64,000 nt of DNA, taken from contig NZ_PDNW01000001.1 in NCBI RefSeq assembly GCF_002849655.1, positions 186,001 through 250,000 of the forward strand. The letters are read 5' to 3'. Position 1 is the stretch's first letter. The number at the start of each line of letters is the position of its first letter. This DNA is from Pollutimonas subterranea. GTDB lineage: Bacteria > Pseudomonadota > Gammaproteobacteria > Burkholderiales > Burkholderiaceae_B. This document shows positions 36,283 to 43,069 of the stretch, piece by piece. A program made the translations under genes and the position numbers. The notes under the pieces were generated by a model. That model saw only the letters and a list, made by a program, of their open reading frames with translations. It was not told the origin of the DNA and did not search any database.

Positions 36283-37284
36283 ATGGAAACACTGAACCAG
36301 TTTGGCGTGCACGCATCATCAGTTGCGGCGCCATGGCCGGCGCACGCGTTCACCGGCTTTGCAAAGTGCTTATGTGCGCCGCTGTTGTGCTGCGCGATTC
36401 CGTCGGTGGTAGTGGGAGCCACCGATCCCTTGCCCGTGCAAGAGGTGGCTGCTGGCGTTTTTGTACACCAGGGTGTTCATGAGGACGCCGTGCCCGGCAA
36501 TTACGGAGCAATCGCCAATGTGGGTTTTATCGTGGGTGGCAAGTGCGTAGCGGTCATTGACACAGGCGGAAGTTTTGCGCAGGGCAAGGCCTTGCGCGCC
36601 GCAATAAGCAGGCAAACCTCACTGCCGGTTTGTTACGTGATCAATACCCATGTTCATCCCGATCATGTATATGGAAATGCCGCATTTGTCGCCGACAAAG
36701 CCGAGTTTATCGGCCACCACTATCTTGCCGCGTCGATGCGTTCGCGGGGCAGCTACTATGCCGCCTACCTGGAACGCACGATTGGTCCGGAGCTGGCTCG
36801 GCCGAGTATTCTCATTCCCCCCAGCGTGCAGGTGAAGGGAACGCACCAGCTCGACCTGGGAGAACGCAAGCTCACCATTCAGGCCTGGCCCACGTCTCAC
36901 ACGGACAATGATTTAACAGTCCTGGACGAAACGACGGCCACGCTCTGGACAGGTGACCTGGTGTTCCGAGAGCGGATTCCATCGCTTGACGGCAAGCTTT
37001 CGGGCTGGCTGACCACCATGGAAAGCCTGGCCCGTGTCCCGGCCAAATTGGTGGTGCCGGGCCATGGCCCTGTCAGCACTGATTGGCCCGCGGTAATGAA
37101 GCCGCAGCAACAGTATCTACAGCAACTGCGGGCGGACGTGCGCGCCGCGCTGAAGGCCAAGCGTTCCATACAGCAGGCCACGGCCGAAATCGGCGCCTCG
37201 AATCCGTCGCAATGGCAGCTATTTGACGGTTCTCATCGACAGAACGTGACTGCGGCGTTCACTGAACTGGAATGGGAAGATTGA
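36283..37284 (+). CDS. quinoprotein relay MBL-fold metallohydrolase (SoxH-like, intact site)
   Basis: This 333-residue MBL-fold protein has an N-terminal hydrophobic, export-like region (about 26-46). All metal ligands are present: THVHPDH (His123, His125, Asp127, His128), His206 in TSHTDND, Asp225 in WTGDLVF and His261 in PGHGPV. It belongs to the SoxH-like group found with PQQ dehydrogenases and SoxYZ-like carriers, called quinoprotein relay system metallohydrolase. Its substrate is unknown; a carrier-bound thioester or thiol adduct is a guess. A sigma-54 promoter lies just upstream, and the SoxYZ-like gene follows. Confidence 0.87.
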   Translation: METLNQFGVHASSVAAPWPAHAFTGFAKCLCAPLLCCAIPSVVVGATDPLPVQEVAAGVFVHQGVHEDAVPGNYGAIANVGFIVGGKCVAVIDTGGSFAQGKALRAAISRQTSLPVCYVINTHVHPDHVYGNAAFVADKAEFIGHHYLAASMRSRGSYYAAYLERTIGPELARPSILIPPSVQVKGTHQLDLGERKLTIQAWPTSHTDNDLTVLDETTATLWTGDLVFRERIPSLDGKLSGWLTTMESLARVPAKLVVPGHGPVSTDWPAVMKPQQQYLQQLRADVRAALKAKRSIQQATAEIGASNPSQWQLFDGSHRQNVTAAFTELEWED

Positions 37285-37340
37285 TGTGCTTGATAGGTTT
37301 GGATAAGCGCAGTACAACGATAACGTGTCAGGAGATTCTT

Positions 37341-38162
37341 ATGCAGAACATATGCCGCAAGTTCCGGTTTCGCATCGCCGCTATTATCGTGCTGGTACCC
37401 ATGCTGTCGTTCGCGGCCGAACCGGACGTGCCGCCTGACAGTACTATGTGGCAGAAACTGCGTCTGGCCTTGTTCCAGGAACGGGCCATCAGCAACGATG
37501 GTGATCAGTTGATCGCCCTGACGGTACCAAAACGAGCGCAAGATGCGGCTGTCGTGCCGGTATCGATCAAAGCCCTCATGCCCCAGACGCAGCAGGGCTA
37601 TATCAAGACCATACACCTTATTGTCGACGACAATCCCGCACCGCTCGCGGCGGTATTTCACCTGACGCCCGCAAGCGGTATTGCGGATATTGAAACGAGG
37701 GTGCGGGTAGAGCAGTACACCTATGTGCGCGCAATTGTCGAAACCAGCGACGGGGAACTGGCCATGACTAAGGCATACGTCAAGGCCTCGGGCGGCTGTT
37801 CGGCTCCTGCCAACCGGGCGCCCGGTGGCGAGGACAATCTGGGCAAGATGAAACTGATGACCCAGGACAACCCGAGGTTGAACCAGCCGGTGATGGCCCA
37901 GCTCATGATCCGCCACCCGAACGCGTCGGGCATGGTAATGGACCAGGCGACGCGGCTATACGACCCGCCCCATTACGTGCGCCGGCTGGAAGTGGCTTAC
38001 GCCGGCAAGCCCGTCATGACCGCTGACGTGGATTTCGGGATCAGTGAGAATCCCAATTTCAGATTTTACTTCACGCCACAGGCGGCAGGTGTGTTAACGG
38101 CACGAGCCCAGGACTCCAACGACCTTGTCTTCGACACGTCACTGGAGGTCACTCCTGAATAA
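37341..38162 (+). CDS. SoxYZ-like fused carrier protein (quinoprotein-associated)
   Basis: This 273-residue exported protein (signal peptide to about residue 26) joins a SoxY-like part (about 28-155) to a SoxZ-like part (about 175-273). The SoxY part ends in KASGGCSAP, where Cys153 corresponds to the carrier cysteine on the swinging arm of SoxY. In SoxYZ this cysteine carries sulfur intermediates; no soxA, B, C, D or X genes are here. The protein matches the quinoprotein dehydrogenase-associated SoxYZ-like carrier type. The start is the ATG at 37341 with GGAG upstream. What it carries is unknown. Confidence 0.87.
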   Translation: MQNICRKFRFRIAAIIVLVPMLSFAAEPDVPPDSTMWQKLRLALFQERAISNDGDQLIALTVPKRAQDAAVVPVSIKALMPQTQQGYIKTIHLIVDDNPAPLAAVFHLTPASGIADIETRVRVEQYTYVRAIVETSDGELAMTKAYVKASGGCSAPANRAPGGEDNLGKMKLMTQDNPRLNQPVMAQLMIRHPNASGMVMDQATRLYDPPHYVRRLEVAYAGKPVMTADVDFGISENPNFRFYFTPQAAGVLTARAQDSNDLVFDTSLEVTPE

Positions 38163-38175
38163 GGGGTTAAGGCCG

Positions 38176-38730
38176 CTAAAGCCCAGCCTGGTTTTTCTCG
38201 ACCATGCTTCGAACCATATAGCGAATGCCGCGACTCCACGTCTGGTCGGTATTGCCGCGAATATCCACCGACTTGTTCAGGACGATTTTGCCGCCTTCGA
38301 CGTCGCGAACCTGGATGTTGATGTTCAGAATCAGGTTGCTGACTTTCTGTACCCATCCGGTCAGGACGCGGTTGGTGTGCAGTGCGCGCCCGATTTCCAC
38401 ATCGCAGCCGTTGCAGCTATGCAGGTTGAAACGCTTCTGCAGGTCTTTGATGAGGGTGGCAGCCGGCGCGTTGTCAACCACCGTGTACAGTTGCTTGTCG
38501 GCAATGTCGTGGCGTAATTGCTCGGTGATCTTGGTCAAGCGCAGCTTTTGTTCGGCGTCTTTGCCGGTTTCACCTGTGTTATCGATTAGTTCGAAATCCA
38601 TTATCGCGATCGACTGTACCGGACTTTCGGCGGCCCAAACCGCAAACGGCGCTAGGATGACAAGGGCGGCCAGACACTGACGGCCCCTAAGCAAAAGGGT
38701 TGCGAGCCCGCTATTTAAGGAAACAGGCAT
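38176..38730 (-). CDS. DUF3280/DUF2380-like exported protein
   Basis: This 184-residue protein with a signal peptide ending AVWA has a mature part starting SIAIMDFELIDNTGET, followed by LYTVVDNAPAATLIKDLQKR. This layout resembles the DUF3280/DUF2380 type of periplasmic proteins that bear a TolB-N-like domain. CNGCDVEIGRAL holds a Cys pair. The role is unknown. The start at 38730 overlaps the end of the upstream small-protein gene by 20 bp, so the two are coupled. It converges on the SoxYZ-like gene. Confidence 0.78.
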   Translation of the reverse strand: MPVSLNSGLATLLLRGRQCLAALVILAPFAVWAAESPVQSIAIMDFELIDNTGETGKDAEQKLRLTKITEQLRHDIADKQLYTVVDNAPAATLIKDLQKRFNLHSCNGCDVEIGRALHTNRVLTGWVQKVSNLILNINIQVRDVEGGKIVLNKSVDIRGNTDQTWSRGIRYMVRSMVEKNQAGL

Positions 38731-39088
38731 TGGCGGCTCTTGTTTCGATTTCCTTGTACTTCTTGGCCATGACCTTGACTTGCGCGGGATCACGGAACTC
38801 GGCTCCGCGCTCGCCCCCTAGTCGAAGGTATTTGGATGCCGTTGATATTTCTGCGTATTCATCGAATGCGGTTTGCTTGGCGATTTCGTCGATGGCGCAT
38901 GAGCATTTGTAGAAGGATTCATAGTTTTTCCCTGGATGGGCTTGCATGCATTCCAGGACATATTCCACGCGCGTGGTGGTGGGGAAGTCGCTAACGGGCG
39001 CGGCGGCCGGCGCTGCGGCAGCCGGTGCTGTAATTGGCATAACGCTTGCTAAGAGCACTGCAAAGACGGTGGACGATAAGAACTTCAT
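38711..39088 (-). CDS. small four-cysteine exported protein
   Basis: This 125-residue protein has a signal peptide followed by an Ala/Pro stretch. The mature domain has Cys47, Cys62, Cys64 and Cys122 in LECMQAHPGK, YKCSCAID and NACFLK. Two disulfides or a metal site are possible; CxC without CxxCH rules out a c-type haem. I do not know a function. AGGGGAA precedes the ATG. It is divergent from the second MBL-fold gene, with starts only about 26 bp apart. Confidence 0.75.
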   Translation of the reverse strand: MKFLSSTVFAVLLASVMPITAPAAAAPAAAPVSDFPTTTRVEYVLECMQAHPGKNYESFYKCSCAIDEIAKQTAFDEYAEISTASKYLRLGGERGAEFRDPAQVKVMAKKYKEIETRAANACFLK

Positions 39089-39114
39089 GTTTTCCCCTAA
39101 AAGCGATGTATCCA

Positions 39115-40128
39115 ATGACAGACCAATTCGTGGCCCGGTGCAACGGGACAGGCAAACCGTTACATATCCTCATAGCAATACTCATGCCATTATTGCGGGG
39201 TGCCGGGGCATGTGGGGTGCTTGCCTGGGCATTGCAAGCACAGGCCCAGGAGTCGCGTGTTCCGTCCGTGCAGCAACTGGCGCCTGGCGTTTATGCGGCG
39301 ATCGGTCAGAACAGCGAACCGGAACCCCGGAACCGTGGTGTAGTGGGCAATCAGGGAATCATCATTGGCAGGGATGGCGTCATCCTGATTGATACGGGCA
39401 CCAGTGCCCGGCACGTGTCAGACCTTGTCGCCGCAGTCGGTCGTTTAACATCCAAACCCATCGTGCTCGCCATCAATACGCATCAGAATCCGGCATTTGT
39501 ATTTGGAAACGGCACACTGGCGCTACAGGGTGTTCCGATTCTTGCGCACCATGATGTCGCCGCCCTTATTGCGCAGCGCTGCCAGAAGTGCCTGAAAAAA
39601 CTTATTGATATATTGGGTGCCGATGAGATGGACGGCACCCGGGTCACGGTACCGACGCAGACGCTGGATGGCGCCACGACCATCGATGTCGCGGGTCGAA
39701 AGCTCGATATCCTTTATTACGGACATAGTTCGTCGCCGGGCTCCATCGGTGTGCTCGACCGCGAGTCAGGTGTCTTGTTTGCTGGGGGGCTCGTATCGAT
39801 AGGCCGCATACCGGACGCCAAAGACGCGCATATTGCCGAGTGGCTTGCTGCACTCCAGGATATCAAGGCCCGCAGGCCTTCAAGAATAGTCCCTGGCGAA
39901 GGACCTGTTTCATCGGTGACGGAACTGGCCGATTTAAGCGGCTACCTCACCGCACTGGAAGACATTGTGAAAAACACCTTCAAGGCGGGAATCAGCCTTG
40001 GAAAAGCTGGCGAGTCGTCACAACTGCCGCAGTTTCAACAATGGCCCTTGTACCAGACCTTTCATAACAGGAATGTAGAACACCAGTACCTTCAGCTGGA
40101 GCGGCGGATTCTCAATGAGCAATCCTGA
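39115..40128 (+). CDS. quinoprotein relay MBL-fold protein with degenerate metal site
   Basis: This 337-residue SoxH-like MBL-fold protein has an N-terminal signal or anchor (about 15-45). The motif that is THVHPDH in its sister gene at 36283 reads THQNPAF here. Asp225 of the sister becomes Gly in FAGGLVS, and the last ligand His becomes Glu in PGEGPV. Only two His positions remain, so a normal di-metal site cannot form. It matches the other quinoprotein relay metallohydrolase type by context and fold. It may be a binding pseudo-enzyme. The start could also be the ATG at 39106; neither has a strong ribosome site. Confidence 0.8.
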   Translation: MTDQFVARCNGTGKPLHILIAILMPLLRGAGACGVLAWALQAQAQESRVPSVQQLAPGVYAAIGQNSEPEPRNRGVVGNQGIIIGRDGVILIDTGTSARHVSDLVAAVGRLTSKPIVLAINTHQNPAFVFGNGTLALQGVPILAHHDVAALIAQRCQKCLKKLIDILGADEMDGTRVTVPTQTLDGATTIDVAGRKLDILYYGHSSSPGSIGVLDRESGVLFAGGLVSIGRIPDAKDAHIAEWLAALQDIKARRPSRIVPGEGPVSSVTELADLSGYLTALEDIVKNTFKAGISLGKAGESSQLPQFQQWPLYQTFHNRNVEHQYLQLERRILNEQS

Positions 40129-40189
40129 AAGCGCTTCGCGAGATGGTGGGTTATATCCATGTTCAATAAATGAGCAGGGTGTGGCGCAG

Positions 40190-40215
40190 TCGTTTCGGGA
40201 ACGATACCGAAACGA
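40190..40215. repeat. perfect inverted repeat TCGTTTCGG-N8-CCGAAACGA
   Basis: A nine-base perfect inverted repeat with an eight-base loop lies 62 bp after the relay gene stop and 140 bp before gfa. No T-run follows. It may be an operator for the formaldehyde genes or a transcript-end hairpin. Confidence 0.5.
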
Positions 40216-40355
40216 GGCTTTCAACTATATTTTCACCATGTCTCCAAACCGGCTCGGTTTTTGCTAAGTAACCCAGGGATGGCAAAAAAGCCATTTACCC
40301 ACGGTTCGATCTAATAGCGAACTGTACGGTCCAAGACGCCTATCAGGAGACATTA

Positions 40356-40913
40356 ATGAATATAAGCATCCATCCCGCTGTCGATAATGGCTTTCAGCCC
40401 GCGACGCCAGGGTTTTCAGGCGGTACCTTGCTGTGCGATTGCGCCGACGATAAAGTGGAAGTCACCATCAATTCGCAGACCGCGCACAATCACGTATGCG
40501 GATGTTCGAAATGCTGGAAGCCGGCAGGCGCCCTGTTTTCGCAGGTTGCAGTGGTTTCGAAAGACGCAGTCAGCGTGACGGCCAATGAACAGAAGCTCAA
40601 GGTGGTCGATCCAACAGCGACAATCCAGCGCTATGCGTGTTCCGGCTGCGGAGTACATATGTACGGACGCATCGAGAACCAGAATCATCCATTCTACGGG
40701 CTGGATTTCGTCCATACTGAACGCTCTTCCCAGAGCGGCTGGGCGGCTCCCGAATTTGCCGCCTTTGTGTCGTCCATTATCGAAACGGGTACGCCGCCTG
40801 ATCAAATGGGCGCCATTCGGGGTCGCCTGAACGACCTTGGCCTACCTCCTTACGACTGCCTGTCGCCACCGCTTATGGATGCAATCGCCACGCACGTAGC
40901 GAAATCCAGATAA
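40356..40913 (+). CDS. gfa: S-(hydroxymethyl)glutathione synthase
   Basis: This 185-residue zinc protein of the Gfa/CENP-V family speeds the condensation of formaldehyde with glutathione. Zinc-binding cysteines are in [22 protein letters not shown] and [10 protein letters not shown], and [19 protein letters not shown] matches the family C-terminal part. AGGAG precedes the ATG. It starts the glutathione-linked pathway whose next two enzymes follow directly. Confidence 0.93.
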   Translation: MNISIHPAVDNGFQPATPGFSGGTLLCDCADDKVEVTINSQTAHNHVCGCSKCWKPAGALFSQVAVVSKDAVSVTANEQKLKVVDPTATIQRYACSGCGVHMYGRIENQNHPFYGLDFVHTERSSQSGWAAPEFAAFVSSIIETGTPPDQMGAIRGRLNDLGLPPYDCLSPPLMDAIATHVAKSR

Positions 40914-40933
40914 GCTCTCGGTTTATGCTCGAA

Positions 40934-40952
40934 GGAGCGGCCAAGCCGCTCC
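40934..40952 (+). repeat. hairpin between gfa and adhC
   Basis: GGAGCGGC-CAA-GCCGCTCC is a perfect eight-base stem with a three-base loop. No T-run follows, so it is probably an mRNA processing or stability element within the operon. Confidence 0.55.
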
Positions 40953-40986
40953 GCAAGACCAATTCAACGAATAAGGATTTATACAC

Positions 40987-42096
40987 ATGGACGTACGTGC
41001 AGCAGTAGCCACCAAGGCCGGCGCACCGCTTACCATCGAAACCGTACAACTCGAAGGACCGCGTGCCGGCGAAGTCCTCGTCGAGATCAAGGCGTCGGGG
41101 GTATGCCACACCGATTTGTTCACCCTTTCGGGCGACGATCCGGAAGGCTTGTTTCCGGCCATTCTGGGGCATGAAGGAGCCGGTGTGGTCGTGGAAGTAG
41201 GCGCAGGGGTTACTACGCTGAAACCGGGCGATCACGTGATCCCCCTGTACACGCCGGAATGTCGAACATGCTCATATTGCTTATCGCGCAAGACCAATCT
41301 GTGCCAGGCCATACGCGAAACGCAGGGACGCGGCGTAATGCCGGACGGTACCAGTCGTTTCAAGATGGGCGGCAAAGAGGTGCTCCACTACATGGGAACG
41401 TCGACCTTCGCGAACTACACCGTCGTGCCCGAGATCGCTCTCGCTAAAATCCGCGAAGATGCCCCCTTCGAGAAGGTCTGCTACATCGGCTGCGGTGTCA
41501 CCACCGGCATTGGCGCTGTCATCAACACGGCCAAGGTCGAGCCTGGCGACAATGTCATTGTTTTCGGTCTGGGCGGCATCGGCCTGAATGTGATCCAGGG
41601 CGCGCGCATGGCGGGCGCCGACATGATCGTGGGGGTCGACATCAACCCGGCCCGTGAAGCGCTTGCACGCAAGTTCGGCCTTACCCATTTCGTGAATTCC
41701 AATGAAGTGGAAGGGGATCTCGTCCAGTATCTGGTCGGGCTCACCAAAGGTGGCGCCGACCATACGTTTGAATGCATTGGCAACGTCAAGCTGATGCGAC
41801 AGGCACTTGAATGCGCCCATAAGGGCTGGGGTAAAAGCACCATCATAGGCGTCGCCGGAGCCGGGCAGGAAATCGCAACACGGCCATTCCAGCTGGTTAC
41901 GGGCCGTGTATGGCAAGGGTCGGCCTTTGGCGGGGCTCGTGGCCGTACCGATGTGCCCAAGATCGTTGATTGGTACATGGATGGAAAGATCAATATCGAC
42001 GATCTCATCACGCATGTGATGCCGATCGACAAGATCAATGATGCATTCCAGTTGATGAAAGACGGTACGTCCATCCGATCTGTTGTGACGTTCTAA
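40987..42096 (+). CDS. adhC: S-(hydroxymethyl)glutathione dehydrogenase / class III alcohol dehydrogenase
   Basis: This 369-residue zinc enzyme oxidises S-hydroxymethylglutathione to S-formylglutathione with NAD+. Catalytic zinc ligands are in [12 protein letters not shown] and [15 protein letters not shown] and the Cys of [12 protein letters not shown]; the structural zinc uses [18 protein letters not shown] motif: [15 protein letters not shown]. Full length. It is the middle gene of gfa-adhC-fghA and removes formaldehyde that XoxF or other reactions produce. Confidence 0.96.
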   Translation: MDVRAAVATKAGAPLTIETVQLEGPRAGEVLVEIKASGVCHTDLFTLSGDDPEGLFPAILGHEGAGVVVEVGAGVTTLKPGDHVIPLYTPECRTCSYCLSRKTNLCQAIRETQGRGVMPDGTSRFKMGGKEVLHYMGTSTFANYTVVPEIALAKIREDAPFEKVCYIGCGVTTGIGAVINTAKVEPGDNVIVFGLGGIGLNVIQGARMAGADMIVGVDINPAREALARKFGLTHFVNSNEVEGDLVQYLVGLTKGGADHTFECIGNVKLMRQALECAHKGWGKSTIIGVAGAGQEIATRPFQLVTGRVWQGSAFGGARGRTDVPKIVDWYMDGKINIDDLITHVMPIDKINDAFQLMKDGTSIRSVVTF

Positions 42097-42179
42097 CCTC
42101 ACACCCCCATGGGGCCCATATGCCGCGTTGCCGCGCCATATGGGCTATTTTCTTATTGGCCACAAATCCGGAACGAAAC

Positions 42180-43016
42180 ATGATGAAAACCATATCGCAA
42201 AACAAGAGCTTTGGCGGACAGCAGGGCGTATACAGCCACGAGTCCACCGAAACCGGCTGCACCATGCGCTTTGGCGTGTACCTGCCTCCGGCGGCCGAAA
42301 AAGGCCCGGTGCCTGTCCTGTTCTGGTTGTCGGGACTGACCTGTACCGAAGAGAACTTCATCGTCAAGGCCGGCGCGCAACGCATGGCCTCTGAACTAGG
42401 CATTGCGATCATTACGCCCGACACGAGTCCGCGCGGGCTGAACTATCCAGGAGACGCCGACAGCTACGACTTCGGTGTGGGGGCTGGCTTCTACGTCGAC
42501 GCGACAGAGAGTCCCTGGTCTGACGGATACCGCATGTACTCGTATATCACCAAGGAACTTTTCGATCTCATTGCCAATGGTTTTGCGGTCGATGCCGCGC
42601 GTGCGGGTATTTTCGGGCATTCCATGGGCGGCCACGGCGCGCTGACGATAGGCCTGAAGAACCCCGATCAGTTCAAGACTATCTCCGCCTTCTCGCCAAT
42701 CGTGTCGCCAACGCGTTGTCCCTGGGGCGAGAAGGCGCTGGCCGGATATCTTGGCAGCGACCGCGCTTCGTGGGCCGATTACGATGCCACGTTACTGATA
42801 CAGAAGCACGGTTGGTCCGGCCCCGAATTACTGGTCGACCAGGGCACTGCCGACCAGTTCCTGCAGGAGCAACTCAAGCCCGAATTACTGACCGCCGCCT
42901 GCAACGAGGCCAATGTTCCCCTGAACCTGCGCATGCAGCCGGGCTACGACCATAGCTACTTTTTCATTGCCACCTTCATCGAGGATCATCTGCGGCATCA
43001 TGCCGCCCACCTATAG
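42180..43016 (+). CDS. fghA: S-formylglutathione hydrolase
   Basis: This 278-residue esterase-D-family hydrolase releases formate and glutathione. Early block FWLSGLTCTEENFIVKAGAQ, then TSPRGLNYPGD, the nucleophile elbow GHSMGGHGAL, and the late Asp and His in LLVDQGTADQF and GYDHSYFFI are all present. It starts at the ATG at 42180 or 42183; no strong ribosome site is seen. It ends the formaldehyde-to-formate set; no formate dehydrogenase gene is in the window. Confidence 0.95.
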   Translation: MMKTISQNKSFGGQQGVYSHESTETGCTMRFGVYLPPAAEKGPVPVLFWLSGLTCTEENFIVKAGAQRMASELGIAIITPDTSPRGLNYPGDADSYDFGVGAGFYVDATESPWSDGYRMYSYITKELFDLIANGFAVDAARAGIFGHSMGGHGALTIGLKNPDQFKTISAFSPIVSPTRCPWGEKALAGYLGSDRASWADYDATLLIQKHGWSGPELLVDQGTADQFLQEQLKPELLTAACNEANVPLNLRMQPGYDHSYFFIATFIEDHLRHHAAHL

Positions 43017-43069
43017 CCGAATGCTTGCCGGGGCTTTGATCAATAAGCGGGCTTGAATCAGAGGTTCGC

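Noticed and set aside
37341-38162. Sulfur-oxidation (Sox) function for the SoxYZ-like gene
   Set aside because: No soxA, soxB, soxC, soxD or soxX gene is near, and the neighbours are quinoprotein genes; the carrier type is the quinoprotein-associated one.
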